Below, piece after piece: positions 27,791 to 37,393 of a stretch of 64,000 nt of DNA; position 1 is the first letter of the stretch, and the number at the start of each line of letters is the position of its first letter. A model generated the notes under the pieces. That model was given only the letters and a program-made list of their open reading frames with translations. It ran no database searches and was not told where the DNA came from. The stretch spans positions 1 through 64,000 of the forward strand of contig NZ_FZNQ01000015.1 of assembly GCF_900188065.1 (NCBI RefSeq), read 5' to 3'. Made by a program: the position numbers and the translations under genes. The stretch comes from Halorubrum vacuolatum (lineage in GTDB: Archaea; Halobacteriota; Halobacteria; Halobacteriales; Haloferacaceae).

Positions 27791-28762
27791 TCACTCCGCC
27801 CAGTACGCCTCGCCCGGTTGCGTCTCGAAGACCGCACGCTGGAGAACGTCGACCGCTTTCTCCAGCCCCTCCCGTGAGGACGTGAGCGAGTCCTCGTGTT
27901 CGATCGAGAGCGCGCCCTCGTAGCCGACCATTCGAAGCGTCGAGACGAGATCCTTCCAGTGGGCCTCGTCGTGGCCGTACCCGATGGACCGAAAGAGCCA
28001 CGAGCGATCCGGCTCCTCGGTGTACGCGGCCGTATCGAGCACGCCTTTCACCCGGGCGTTCGCGTCGTACACCTTGGTGTCCTTCGCGTGCACGTGGTGG
28101 ATCGCGTCATGGTCGCCGAGGTAGCGGATCGCCTCGGTGGCGTCGATCCCCTGCCAGTAGAGGTGGGACGGATCGAAGTTCGCGCCGACCCGCTCGTTGG
28201 TCGCCTCCCGAAGTTTCACCAGTCCGGTGGGCTCGTAGACGAGCATGTTCGGATGCATCTCGATGGCGACGTCGACGCCGTGGTCGTCGGCGTAGGCGGC
28301 AAGGTCGGCCCAGTAGGGTATCGCCACCTCGTCCCACTGATATTCGTGCGCGTCGGCGTGTTCGGTCGGCCACGGCGCGGTGATCCAATTCGGGGTCGAA
28401 TCATCCGGTGCGCCCGCGGGCAACCCTGAAAAGCAGGTGACGACGTCGACATCGAGCTGATCGGCCAGCTCGATCGCCTCTCGGAGCTCCCGGTCGGCCT
28501 CGTCCGCACGGTCGGTATCGGGATGCAGCGGATTGTTATGGATCGCAAGCGCCGAAATACGGAGGCCGTACTCGTTCAACAGCGCATCGAGTTCCTCCTG
28601 TGCGCGGTCGTCATCGAGGACCGCCGTCCGGTCGAGATGTGCCTCGCCCGGCCAGCCGCCGACGCCGAGTTCGACGGCGTCGACGCCGAGCCCATCGAGA
28701 TACGCGAAGGCGTCCGCTATCGATTCCTCACCCAGGGGAACGGTCAGCACGCCGATGTCCAT
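27791..28762 (-). CDS. Sugar phosphate isomerase/epimerase (xylose isomerase-like TIM barrel)
   Basis: A 323-residue TIM-barrel protein of the AP-endonuclease 2/xylose-isomerase-like family. It starts 'IGVLTVPLGEESIADAFAYLDGLGVDAVELG'. Conserved metal-site stretches are 'VDVAIEMHPNMLVYEP', 'VGANFDPSHLYWQGID', 'IHHVHAKDTKVYD' and the late 'GALSIEHEDSLTSS'. The reaction is probably a ketose epimerisation or keto-inositol step, by analogy with partners of Gfo/Idh enzymes. The TATA element GATTTATTC (28786-28794) lies 24-32 bases before the ATG and should drive both genes. Confidence 0.87.
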   Translation of the reverse strand: MDIGVLTVPLGEESIADAFAYLDGLGVDAVELGVGGWPGEAHLDRTAVLDDDRAQEELDALLNEYGLRISALAIHNNPLHPDTDRADEADRELREAIELADQLDVDVVTCFSGLPAGAPDDSTPNWITAPWPTEHADAHEYQWDEVAIPYWADLAAYADDHGVDVAIEMHPNMLVYEPTGLVKLREATNERVGANFDPSHLYWQGIDATEAIRYLGDHDAIHHVHAKDTKVYDANARVKGVLDTAAYTEEPDRSWLFRSIGYGHDEAHWKDLVSTLRMVGYEGALSIEHEDSLTSSREGLEKAVDVLQRAVFETQPGEAYWAE

Positions 28763-28948
28763 GGTCGTGGATACAACTACGTCTCGAATAAATCTTCAGG
28801 AACCGATCCGGATCGGCACCGAGACGACGGCGGCGATCACCCCGCTCGGCCGAACCTCCCGGCGGTCATGACGTGACCGATGTATGTGGCCGGGTATCCA
28901 CGCGTCGATCGGCGGAAAACACGCCGGATGGTCGGCTCGCACGACCCG

Positions 28949-28964
28949 TATATTTATGTAATAT
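28949..28964 (+). promoter_or_regulatory. Promoter of the Liv-type transporter operon
   Basis: An AT-rich block, TATATTTATGTAATAT, lies 26-41 bases before the ATG at 28990, in the divergent region opposite the sugar isomerase gene. It would give a leader of zero to about ten bases and is the only good TATA element ahead of the long rightward operon. Confidence 0.55.
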
Positions 28965-28989
28965 CGTCGCTCACCGTTATTCGTTAACA

Positions 28990-30309
28990 ATGGAAAAAGA
29001 TCAACGTAAAATAGAAAACAAGAATAATCAGCGGTCGCCGATCCGAGCATCTTCGGAAAGGAACTCCAGGGTCGGCCGGCGACGATTCCTCCAGTCCGCC
29101 GGCGTGGTCGGGGCCGTGGCGCTGGCCGGCTGTGCGGATGATGATGAGGACGTCGTCCGACTCGGCGCGACGTACATCTTCTCCGGGTTCGCCTCGCTGT
29201 ACGGCGATGAGGCGGAGCGGGGCTTCGAGATGGCCGAGGAGGAGATCAACGAAAACGGTGGCATCAATGGACAGGAGTTAGAAATAATCCAGCGTGATAC
29301 CGAAGGCGACGCCGACAGCGCGATACGGCAGATGAACAGCCTCGTCGAGGAGGATGGGGTTCATGGCCTGTTCGGCCTCGACAGCAGTGGGGTCGCACAG
29401 GCGATCGCCCCACAGGCCGAGGATATCGGCATGCCCTACATGGTGACGCACGCGGCGACGCCGTTCCTCACCTCGCCAGTCGGTGAACACGACAACTCGG
29501 TCGGCAACGACTACGTGTTCCGCAACTGCAACAGCCTCGCACAGGACATGTTCGGTGCCGCCCGTGTAGCCGAGGAACTCGACGCCGACGAGTGGGCCAC
29601 GATCGGCCCGGACTACGCGTTCGGCTATGAGACGTGGGACTACTTCCGCGACTTCTGTGAGGGACTCGGCGTCGATGCCGAGTTTACCGAGGAGCAGTAT
29701 CCGGCGTTGGAAACAAGCGACTTTTCGCCGTACATCAGCGCGATCCTCGGTGCGGAGCCCGACGGTGTGATCACGCCGCTTTGGGGGGCCGACCTGACGA
29801 CGTTCGTCAGCCAAGCTGATGACGCGGGCTGGTTCGACGCGATCGACTACACGCTGTTCAGCGTCGGGATGGGAACCGACCTCCCAGCCGGCGGTCCGCT
29901 TCCGGGGGGACAACACGCGTCGACGCGGTATTCACCGTTTACCCCCGAGACGGACGAAAACGAGACGTTCCGTGAGGCCTATTATGACGAGTACGACACC
30001 CTCCCGACGTACAACGCCGAGGGCGCGTATCGCGCCGTCTATATGTACAAGGAGGCGATCGAATCGACCGGGAGTACGGATGCGGACGACCTCGTCGACG
30101 CGTTCAACGGGATGGAACACTCCGGACCCGTGGGCGACTACCGGCTCGAAGAACGGACGAACCAGGCCGTCGTTCCAGCTATCTGGGGTGTCGTGAGCTA
30201 CGATGACGGCTGGGAAAGCAACGTGCTCGATCCGGTCGAAGTCTACGAGGCCGGACCCGAGGAACTTGAGAGCGCGCTCGAGGGATCCGACCTCCCAACC
30301 GGGGTCTAG
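28990..30309 (+). CDS. ABC transporter substrate-binding lipoprotein (LivJ-type)
   Basis: A 439-residue binding protein with a twin-arginine signal 'GRRRFLQSAGVVGAVALAG' ending in the lipobox cysteine at about residue 44. The mature domain starts 'VVRLGATYIFSGFASLYGDEAERGFEMAEEEINENGGING', the standard LivJ/amide-binding fold. It heads a set of overlapping or closely spaced genes for a whole ABC importer, an acyl-CoA ligase and an SDR, so its ligand is probably the acid catabolised by those enzymes. It is only distantly similar to the orphan binding protein at 21.7-23.0 kb. Confidence 0.9.
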   Translation: MEKDQRKIENKNNQRSPIRASSERNSRVGRRRFLQSAGVVGAVALAGCADDDEDVVRLGATYIFSGFASLYGDEAERGFEMAEEEINENGGINGQELEIIQRDTEGDADSAIRQMNSLVEEDGVHGLFGLDSSGVAQAIAPQAEDIGMPYMVTHAATPFLTSPVGEHDNSVGNDYVFRNCNSLAQDMFGAARVAEELDADEWATIGPDYAFGYETWDYFRDFCEGLGVDAEFTEEQYPALETSDFSPYISAILGAEPDGVITPLWGADLTTFVSQADDAGWFDAIDYTLFSVGMGTDLPAGGPLPGGQHASTRYSPFTPETDENETFREAYYDEYDTLPTYNAEGAYRAVYMYKEAIESTGSTDADDLVDAFNGMEHSGPVGDYRLEERTNQAVVPAIWGVVSYDDGWESNVLDPVEVYEAGPEELESALEGSDLPTGV

Positions 30310-30330
30310 CCTCGACGTTTACCCCTTCTC

Positions 30331-31224
30331 ATGAACTTCACAACGCTCGTTCCGTTGATCGGTATCGGCGACATCGTCGTCGGATTGAGCCTCGGGAGTC
30401 GGCTGTTTCTGATCGCCGTCGGCCTCAGCCTCATTTTCGGCGTGCTCGGCGTGCTCAACTTTGCACACGGCGCGTTGTATATGCTCGGGGCCTACTTCGC
30501 GTTGGCGGTGACGACCAGCGTGGTCGACAACTTCTGGCTCGCCGTCGTGATCGGCGCACTGGCGGTCGGTGTCGTCGGCGCGCTCATCGAGGTCGCGACG
30601 ATCCGCCCGTTGTATGAACGCGCCGAGGGTGAACTCGATCAGCTTATCGTCACGTTCGGGTTCGTCCTCATCATCCACGAACTGGTCCGTTTCATCTGGG
30701 GATCACAGCCGTACTCGATGGACACGCCCGCACTGTTCGACTTCTCCGTGACCGTCGGGGCGAGCACCTTCAGCGCCTACCGCATCCTGGTGATCGGTCT
30801 GGCGGCGCTGGTGATGCTCAGCCTCTGGCTGTTCATCACGCGCACGTATTTCGGCTCGTTGGTCCGTGGAACCTCCTCGGATCGTGAGATGGCGTCGATG
30901 CTCGGCGTCGACGTCCCGCGCCTGTACACGGGCGTATTCTTCCTCGGCAGCGTGCTTGCGGGTCTCGGCGGTGCGCTGTCGGCCCCGCTCCAGTCGACGA
31001 GTCCCGCGCTCGGCGATCAGGTTATCATCGACGCGTTCATCATCGTCGTCATCGGTGGACTCGGTTCGATGACCGGCGCGTTCGTCGGCGCGATGATCAT
31101 CGGCCTGTTACAGAGCATCGGTCCACAGTTCATCGCTGCGGGCCATATCGCGATCCCGTTCCTCGCGATGGTACTGGTACTGCTGTTCCGACCGGAAGGG
31201 CTGTTCGGGGGGATCGGCGAATGA
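30331..31224 (+). CDS. livH: Branched-chain amino acid-type ABC permease LivH
   Basis: A 297-residue membrane permease with about eight helices. Family signatures are 'GLSLGSRLFLIAVGLSLIFGVLGVLNFAHGALYMLGAY', 'IEVATIRPLYER' and the cytoplasmic coupling region 'RGTSSDREMASMLGVDV', followed by 'GLGGALSAPLQSTSP' and 'VVIGGLGSMTGAFVGA'. It starts 21 bases after the binding-protein gene and overlaps livM by four bases. Together with LivM it forms the transmembrane channel. Confidence 0.92.
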   Translation: MNFTTLVPLIGIGDIVVGLSLGSRLFLIAVGLSLIFGVLGVLNFAHGALYMLGAYFALAVTTSVVDNFWLAVVIGALAVGVVGALIEVATIRPLYERAEGELDQLIVTFGFVLIIHELVRFIWGSQPYSMDTPALFDFSVTVGASTFSAYRILVIGLAALVMLSLWLFITRTYFGSLVRGTSSDREMASMLGVDVPRLYTGVFFLGSVLAGLGGALSAPLQSTSPALGDQVIIDAFIIVVIGGLGSMTGAFVGAMIIGLLQSIGPQFIAAGHIAIPFLAMVLVLLFRPEGLFGGIGE

Positions 31225-32315
31225 GTGGCGACGAGGACGGAACGAGGACCGGACTCGCCGCGTTCGGAAGCGCCGCGGTCACCGATGGGTGGACCCGCGA
31301 GCGGATCAGCCTGCTCGTGGCCATTGGCCTCGTCGCGATGGCGTTCGCGCCGAGCTTTCAGGTGTATCTGTTCACGGAGTTCCTCATCATCGCACTGTTC
31401 GCGTTGGGGTTCAACCTGCTGTACGGCTACACCGGGCTGCTCTCCTTCGGCCACGGGCTGTTCTTCGCCGGCGGGTCATACGGGGTAGCCATCGTGTTAC
31501 GCGACCTCGGGCCGGTGATCGCCGATGTGGTCGGAAGCGGCATCGCGCCGGTGGTGACGTTCGCGCTCGCGATGGTGATCGCGGTGATGATCGTCGTCGT
31601 CGTGGCGATCCCGGTCGGCTGGCTGAGCGTCCGGCTCGAGGAGATCTATTTCGCGCTGATAACCCTCGCGTTCGGCATGCTCGGGTTCTCGTTTATCCTG
31701 CAGAATCCAGGCGGGATCACCAACGGGACGGACGGGATCCTCGTCCTCCTCGGTTCGGTGGAGATCGGTGGCATGGACGTGCGTCTCGGCGATCGGCAAC
31801 TCTACTATTTCCTCACGCTCGGGATCGTCGCGAGCGCGACGTACACCATCTGGCGGATCGTCAACTCCCCGTTCGGTGCGGTGTGTAAAGCGATCCGGGA
31901 GAGCCCGGATCGGGCCGCCGCGCTCGGCATTGACGTCACCCATCATCGATGGATGACGTTCATCCTCTCCGCGCTGTTCGTGGGGATCGCTGGAGCCCTG
32001 ATGGCGGGACTGGCGAGCGTGGCCTCGCCGTATCACGCCCACTGGACGAACAGCGCGACCGCCGTCGTCGCGACGGTCATCGGCGGGGCGACGTTCTTCG
32101 CCGGACCGATCGTCGGCGCGTTCATCTACCTGTACGTGCGATGGGGGATCAGTCGCTTCCCCGCCCTCGAGGCCCACTGGGAGCTGTTCTTCGGTGCGCT
32201 CCTCATCGCCGTCGTGCTCTACTTCAAGATCGGTGCGGTGGGCGGGCTACTGCTGCTGCGTGAGCGGCTGTTCGGTGCCGAGACATCCACCGATGGTGGA
32301 GGTGAGACCGAATGA
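31221..32315 (+). CDS. livM: Branched-chain amino acid-type ABC permease LivM
   Basis: A 364-residue permease with an N-terminal hydrophilic lead. Signatures include 'ALGFNLLYGYTGLLSFGHGLFFAGGSYG', 'LSVRLEEIYFALITLAFGMLGF', the coupling helix 'SPFGAVCKAIRESPDRAAALGIDV', and 'VVATVIGGATFFAGPIVGA'. It overlaps the preceding livH and following livG genes by four bases each, so the subunits are translationally coupled. Confidence 0.92.
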   Translation: MSGDEDGTRTGLAAFGSAAVTDGWTRERISLLVAIGLVAMAFAPSFQVYLFTEFLIIALFALGFNLLYGYTGLLSFGHGLFFAGGSYGVAIVLRDLGPVIADVVGSGIAPVVTFALAMVIAVMIVVVVAIPVGWLSVRLEEIYFALITLAFGMLGFSFILQNPGGITNGTDGILVLLGSVEIGGMDVRLGDRQLYYFLTLGIVASATYTIWRIVNSPFGAVCKAIRESPDRAAALGIDVTHHRWMTFILSALFVGIAGALMAGLASVASPYHAHWTNSATAVVATVIGGATFFAGPIVGAFIYLYVRWGISRFPALEAHWELFFGALLIAVVLYFKIGAVGGLLLLRERLFGAETSTDGGGETE

Positions 32316-33079
32316 CGACCGTACTCGAGACCGAAGAACTGCGCAAGCAGTTCGGCGAACTCGTCGCGGTCGATGGCGTCTCGCTCGCCATCGACGACGC
32401 GGACATCACGAGCATCATCGGGCCCAACGGGGCCGGAAAGACGACGTTTTACAACCTGCTGACTGGAGTCTTGAAACCGACCGCCGGAACGGTCCGGCTC
32501 AAAGGCGACGACGGGCTGGTCGACGTCACGGGCGCCCCGCCGCACGAGGTCGCCAAGGCCGGCCTCTCACGGTCATATCAAATAACAAATATATTTGAGG
32601 GGTTAACCGTCCGTGAAAACGTTCGGATCGCCCGGATCAGTCGGGACGGAAGTCGGATGGATTTCCTCTCCCGAGCGGACAGCGACCCTGACATGGAAGC
32701 GGACGTCGGTGAGATCTTAACGCTCACTGGGCTGACTGACATCGCCGAAACCCCGTGTGATCAACTCAGCCACGGACAGAAGCGCACGGTGGAGATCGCC
32801 CTCGCGCTCGCCATCGATCCGAACGTCTTCCTGATGGACGAGCCCACCGCGGGAATGAACCCGACGGAGACGACGGAGATCGTCTCGCTCATCCGGGAGC
32901 TAAACGAGGAGATCGACGCGACGTTCGTCGTGACCGAACACGACATGGACGTGGTGCGGGATATCTCGGATCGGATCGTCGTCCTCGCGGACGGGGCGGT
33001 GCTCGCCGACGGGACACCAACGGAGGTACTGAACGACGAACGCGTAACCGAGGCGTACCTCGGAAGTGAGGGACAATGA
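32312..33079 (+). CDS. livG: ABC transporter ATP-binding protein LivG
   Basis: A 255-residue cytoplasmic ATPase with Walker A 'GPNGAGKTTFYNLL', the signature 'LSHGQKRTVEIALAL', Walker B 'VFLMDEPTAGM' and the switch histidine in 'FVVTEHDMDVV'. The signature reads LSHGQ rather than LSGGQ, a known variation in LivG. A short AT-rich patch lies at 32577-32599 within the gene, without breaking the frame. It overlaps livM and livF by four bases. Confidence 0.93.
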   Translation: MTTVLETEELRKQFGELVAVDGVSLAIDDADITSIIGPNGAGKTTFYNLLTGVLKPTAGTVRLKGDDGLVDVTGAPPHEVAKAGLSRSYQITNIFEGLTVRENVRIARISRDGSRMDFLSRADSDPDMEADVGEILTLTGLTDIAETPCDQLSHGQKRTVEIALALAIDPNVFLMDEPTAGMNPTETTEIVSLIRELNEEIDATFVVTEHDMDVVRDISDRIVVLADGAVLADGTPTEVLNDERVTEAYLGSEGQ

Positions 33080-33789
33080 GCGTACTCACCGTCGAAGACA
33101 TCCAGACGTACTACGGGAACAGCCACGTACTGCATGGCGTGTCACTCGAGATAGAGGCCGGCGAGGTCGTTACCCTGTTGGGCCGAAACGGTGCCGGGAA
33201 AACTACGACGATGCGTTCCATCGTCGGGGCGACGCCACCACGGTCCGGCAGCATCACCTATGCGGGCGAGGAGATCACCGATCTGACGCCCGATGAAATA
33301 AACGCCCGTGGTCTGTCGCTCGTGCCGGAGGACAGACGGGTGTTTCCGACGCTGTCGGTCCAGGAGAACCTCGTGCTCGCACACAACCTCGCACGTGACC
33401 CCCGGCCGGTCGAGGAGATGTACGAACTGTTCCCCGCCCTGGATCCGCTCCGATCGAACAACGGCCGAAACCTCAGCGGCGGCGAACAACAGATGGTGGC
33501 GGTCGCTCGCGCGCTGGTTCAACGGCCCGACGTGCTGTTGATGGACGAGCCGACGGAGGGGCTCGCGCCGGTGATCGTGGACGACCTTCGTGAGATCGTC
33601 CGAACGGTCGTCGACGAGGACGTGACGGTCCTGCTCACCGAACAGAACGTCGACTTCGCGTTCGACCTCGCCGAACGGGGATACATCATCGACACCGGCG
33701 AGATCGTCTTTGACGGGACCGTCGAGGAGATCCAGGAACGCGATGATCTACTGGAGACGTACCTTTCCGTCGGTGGGGTCGATGCCTGA
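33076..33789 (+). CDS. livF: ABC transporter ATP-binding protein LivF
   Basis: A 237-residue partner ATPase with Walker A 'GRNGAGKTTTMRSIVG', 'LSGGEQQMVAVARALVQRPD', Walker B 'LLMDEPTEGLAP' and 'VLLTEQNVDFAFDLAERGYII', the usual LivF sequence. It closes the transporter set and overlaps the acyl-CoA ligase gene by eight bases, which ties transport to activation of the imported acid. Confidence 0.93.
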   Translation: MSVLTVEDIQTYYGNSHVLHGVSLEIEAGEVVTLLGRNGAGKTTTMRSIVGATPPRSGSITYAGEEITDLTPDEINARGLSLVPEDRRVFPTLSVQENLVLAHNLARDPRPVEEMYELFPALDPLRSNNGRNLSGGEQQMVAVARALVQRPDVLLMDEPTEGLAPVIVDDLREIVRTVVDEDVTVLLTEQNVDFAFDLAERGYIIDTGEIVFDGTVEEIQERDDLLETYLSVGGVDA

Positions 33790-35422
33790 GGAGCTGACGC
33801 TGCGGCCGTTTTTCTGGCGGGCCACCCGGCTGTTTCCCGAACAGGTGGTCGTTTCCCGGACACACGAGGGTCAAACCGAGTACACATACGCCGACTTTGG
33901 CGATCGGGTACGCCGACTGGCAGGCGCGTTGGAGGCGCTCGGCGTCGGTCACGGCGACCGCGTGGGCACGCTCGGCTGGAACACCCATCGCCATTTCGAG
34001 GCATACTACGCGGTGCCGCTCATCGGCGCACAGCTCCATACAGTGAACCTCCTGTTGCACGACGACCACGTCGCACACATCGTCGAGGACGCGGCCGACG
34101 ACGTGCTGATCGTCGACCGGGACGCGGTGGACACGGTCGAGCGTCTGTGGGACCGGTTTGACGGCGTCGAAGCGGTCATCGTGATGGGCGAGACGGTCCC
34201 CGAAACGGAGCGCGACCTCCCGCTGTCGTCGTACGAGCAGCTCGTTGCCGACCACGAGCCGAAGGGATCGTGGCCGTCGCTGTCGGAGGACGATCCGGCG
34301 GGAATGTGTTACACCTCGGGGACGACGGGGAAGCCGAAGGGGGTCGAATATACCCACAAAATGATCTACGCGCATGCCATGATGGTGATGACGCCATCCG
34401 CGCTCAACATCGCCCAAGACGACGTGGTGATGCCGGTCGTACCGATGTTTCACGTGAACTCCTGGGAGTTCCCGTATGCGGTGACGATGGCCGGAGCGAA
34501 GCAGGTCTATCCGGGGCCATCGCCGGACCCGAGTGACCTCGTCGATCTCATCGAGGCGGAGAACGTCACGCTTACCGCCGGCGTACCGACGGTGTGGATC
34601 GACGTGTTGGACCATATCGACCGGGAGGGTGGAGACCTCTCCTCGCTCGACCGGATCGTCGTCGGCGGGAGTGCCGCGCCCAAAGAGGTGATGCGGCGCT
34701 ATGCGGACGAACACGGCGTGACCATCGAGCACGCCTGGGGTATGACGGAGACGATGAGCATCGGCTCCGTCGCCCACCCGAAGGCATCCATTGACGCCGG
34801 GCGTGAGGAGACGCTGAACGTCCGGGTAAAACAGGGCCTACTGTCGCCGGGACTGGAGATGCGCGTCGTGGGCGACGACGGGGATCCGGTGCCGTGGGAC
34901 GGGGAGGCGGTTGGCGAGCTTCTCGTCCGCGGGCCGACCGTCGTCGAACGGTATTATGATCGTCCCGAATCCAACCGCGCGGAGTTCGTTGAGGCCGAGG
35001 ACGGCGGCGCTCGGTGGTTGCGAACCGGCGATATCGCCACCGTGGACGAGCGGGGATATATCGAGGTCGTCGACCGCGTGAAGGACGTGATCAAATCGGG
35101 CGGCGAGTGGATCTCGAGCATCGAGCTGGAGAACGCGCTGATGGCCCACGAGGACGTGGCCGAAGCCGTCGTGATCGCCGCCGAGCATGACCGGTGGCAG
35201 GAACGACCGCTGGCGTTCGTCGTCCCGAAGTCGGACGCGGAACTCGATGTGGAGTCGCTGAGACGCGCACTCGCCGAGGAGTTCCCACGATGGTGGCTCC
35301 CGGACGACGTTCGATTCCGCGAGTCGATCCCCAAAACGGCGACCGGCAAGTTCGACAAGAAGACGCTCAGGGAGGCCGTCGACGACCCGGAACTCCCGTA
35401 CGCGCCGGGGGAGGATCGATGA
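33782..35422 (+). CDS. Fatty/medium-chain acyl-CoA synthetase (AMP-binding family)
   Basis: A 546-residue adenylate-forming ligase that activates a carboxylic acid to its CoA thioester. Motifs are 'MCYTSGTTGKPKGVEYTH' (phosphate loop), 'EHAWGMTETMSIGS', 'LRTGDIATVDERGYIEVVDR' and 'IKSGGEWISSIELENAL', with the C-terminal catalytic lysine in 'PKTATGKFDKKTLRE'. The frame is open further upstream inside livF; the ATG at 33782 matches the family start. In the proposed 4-hydroxy-acid scheme this is the LvaE-like step. The exact acid is unknown. Confidence 0.92.
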   Translation: MPEELTLRPFFWRATRLFPEQVVVSRTHEGQTEYTYADFGDRVRRLAGALEALGVGHGDRVGTLGWNTHRHFEAYYAVPLIGAQLHTVNLLLHDDHVAHIVEDAADDVLIVDRDAVDTVERLWDRFDGVEAVIVMGETVPETERDLPLSSYEQLVADHEPKGSWPSLSEDDPAGMCYTSGTTGKPKGVEYTHKMIYAHAMMVMTPSALNIAQDDVVMPVVPMFHVNSWEFPYAVTMAGAKQVYPGPSPDPSDLVDLIEAENVTLTAGVPTVWIDVLDHIDREGGDLSSLDRIVVGGSAAPKEVMRRYADEHGVTIEHAWGMTETMSIGSVAHPKASIDAGREETLNVRVKQGLLSPGLEMRVVGDDGDPVPWDGEAVGELLVRGPTVVERYYDRPESNRAEFVEAEDGGARWLRTGDIATVDERGYIEVVDRVKDVIKSGGEWISSIELENALMAHEDVAEAVVIAAEHDRWQERPLAFVVPKSDAELDVESLRRALAEEFPRWWLPDDVRFRESIPKTATGKFDKKTLREAVDDPELPYAPGEDR

Positions 35423-36210
35423 CCGACGAGACTGCCGTGGATACGGGGGCGGTGTGTCCCGACCTCTCCGGGCAGGTCGCCGTCGTCACCGGCGGCGGAA
35501 GGGGTATCGGTCGGGCGATAGCGCTCGGGATGGCCGCCGCCGGCGCCGACGTGGTCACGTCGGCGCGTACCGATGCCGAAGTGGAGGCGGTCGCCGACGA
35601 GGCCCGGACATACGGTGTCGACACACGGGGGATCACGGCGGACGTCACGGAGGATGAGGACGTCAAGACCCTGATCACCGAGACCGTCGACGTGTTCGGC
35701 GGCCTCGATATACTCGTCAACAACGCGGGCTTCAATCCGGGCGATGCGCTTGGCGAACCCGATGCCATCGAGTCAGGGGCCGTGGACGCGGTCCTCGACG
35801 TCAACCTGCGGGGGGCGTTCCGAACGACACGCGCGGCCGGCCCGTATTTGCGGAACGCGGAAGGTGCAGTGGTCAACGTCGCCAGCGTCGCCGGGCTCGT
35901 CGGTCTCCCACGACAGCACCCCTACGTCGCGTCGAAGCACGGACTCGTCGGGATGACCAAGAGCATGGCGATGGACTGGGCCCCGGAAGTGCGCGTTAAC
36001 GCGGTTGCTCCGGGCTACGTCGCCACGAACCTGACCGAGCCGTTACAGCGGAACGAGGAACTGCGACGATCGATACTCGACCGGACGCCGCTGGATCGAT
36101 TCGCCGACCCCGTCGAGATCGCCGGGCCAGCGGTATTTCTCGCCAGCCGCGCGGCGAGTTTTATTACCGGGGAGACGGTCGCCGCCGACGGCGGATGGAC
36201 GGCGCGGTGA
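35419..36210 (+). CDS. Short-chain dehydrogenase/reductase (SDR)
   Basis: A 263-residue classical SDR. The cofactor motif is 'VVTGGGRGIGRAIALGMAAAG', then 'DILVNNAGFNPGD', the catalytic serine in 'VVNVASVAG', and 'YVASKHGLVGMTKSMAMDWA' with Tyr-x3-Lys. It ends with 'FITGETVAADGGW'. The ATG overlaps the ligase stop (ATGA). By position it may interconvert a keto and a hydroxy acyl intermediate (LvaD-like), which is inference. Confidence 0.92.
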   Translation: MTDETAVDTGAVCPDLSGQVAVVTGGGRGIGRAIALGMAAAGADVVTSARTDAEVEAVADEARTYGVDTRGITADVTEDEDVKTLITETVDVFGGLDILVNNAGFNPGDALGEPDAIESGAVDAVLDVNLRGAFRTTRAAGPYLRNAEGAVVNVASVAGLVGLPRQHPYVASKHGLVGMTKSMAMDWAPEVRVNAVAPGYVATNLTEPLQRNEELRRSILDRTPLDRFADPVEIAGPAVFLASRAASFITGETVAADGGWTAR

Positions 36211-36261
36211 ACCGAGGGTCCGACGGCGCAGCGAGGTACCTCACCTGACGCGGACGCCCGG

Positions 36262-37329
36262 TCAGAGCCGATCGGTTTCGTCGTTCACGTAGGCAAGCGT
36301 CCGTTCGGCCAGCGCGGGGACCTGTGTCTCCATTTTCGGATACAGTGGATCGTCGCTATCGCCATGGAGGTGGCGCGCCAAGAACATCTCGCCGAGGGCC
36401 GCCATCTTGTATGCCGCAAGGGTACGATAGAAGCGTTCATGTTTGAACTCGCCACCCGTTCGCTCCTCATATCGCGCGATCAGCTCCGCACGTGTCGGAT
36501 AGCCGTCCCGAGCGGTGAACGTCGCCATCAGGTCCGGCATCACCACGTCGGGGTCGCCCTCCTCATACCAGAACAGAAGGAGCCATCCGAGGTCCGCACG
36601 GGGGTCGCCGAGCGTCGATAGCTCCCAGTCGAAGACAGCGACCACCTCGGGGGCGGCACCGGGTCCATACATCACGTTATCGAGCTTGAAATCGCCGTGG
36701 ACCAGCGTTTCGGGGTGGTCCTCGGGGACGTTGTCCGCGAGCCAGTCCCCCACGACGACCAGCTCCGGAACCTCGCGAACCCCCCACGTGGTCTCGAACG
36801 CCCATTCCAGCTGGTTCGTCCACCGCTCAACCTGCCGCCGCGTGTATCCCGATGGACGGCCGAAGTCATCGAGGCCGACGCCGGCGTAGTCGACGCCGTG
36901 TATCGCCGCCAGCGTGTCGATCAGCGCCTCACCAACTCGCTCGCGTGCGTGCGGGTTCGCGAACCGCTCGGGTTCCTCGTCCCGCAACACGTCACCGAAC
37001 TCACGCTCCATCAGATAGAACTCGCTGCCGATAACGCTGTGATCCGTGCATGCGTGGGCCGTCTCGGGCACCGGGACGGACGTGTCGGCGAGCGCGTCGA
37101 CGACCCGATGCTCCCGCAGGACATCGTGTGCCGTCTCCGCGGTCTCGCCCGGCGGCGGGCGTCGCATGACGAGTTCACGGTCACCCCACGTGAGAAAGAG
37201 CGTCTCGTTGGAATGTCCCTGGGCGTGCCGCTCGAACGAGAACGTCTCGGCGGGGCCGAGCGCCTCGCTTAGGTATCCCTCCAGATCGTCCGCGTCGACG
37301 AGTCGATCGAGGTACGTCGAGTCGCTCAC
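36262..37329 (-). CDS. APH-family phosphotransferase (ACAD10/LvaA-like kinase)
   Basis: A 355-residue aminoglycoside-phosphotransferase-fold kinase. It has the catalytic 'LVHGDFKLDNVMYG' (H-G-D-x4-N) and metal-binding 'VAVFDWELSTLGDPRADLGWLLLFW', plus 'EFYLMEREFGDVLRDEEPERF', all typical of the ACAD10/11-associated kinase branch rather than drug-resistance enzymes. In known systems these phosphorylate the hydroxyl of 4-hydroxyacyl-CoA. The GTG at 37329 fits homologue N-termini. The frame extends upstream to an ATG at 37425, so the start is uncertain. It is divergent from the dehydrogenase gene. Confidence 0.85.
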   Translation of the reverse strand: MSDSTYLDRLVDADDLEGYLSEALGPAETFSFERHAQGHSNETLFLTWGDRELVMRRPPPGETAETAHDVLREHRVVDALADTSVPVPETAHACTDHSVIGSEFYLMEREFGDVLRDEEPERFANPHARERVGEALIDTLAAIHGVDYAGVGLDDFGRPSGYTRRQVERWTNQLEWAFETTWGVREVPELVVVGDWLADNVPEDHPETLVHGDFKLDNVMYGPGAAPEVVAVFDWELSTLGDPRADLGWLLLFWYEEGDPDVVMPDLMATFTARDGYPTRAELIARYEERTGGEFKHERFYRTLAAYKMAALGEMFLARHLHGDSDDPLYPKMETQVPALAERTLAYVNDETDRL

Positions 37330-37393
37330 GGTCCCCTCGCTCCGACGCCGTAATCGGGTGAACGGTAATTCCTGTGTAGGGGATTTGATCCTA

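Noticed and set aside
36262-37329. APH-fold protein as an antibiotic-resistance kinase
   Set aside because: Sequence features and the neighbouring acyl-CoA dehydrogenase place it with ACAD10/LvaA-type metabolic kinases.
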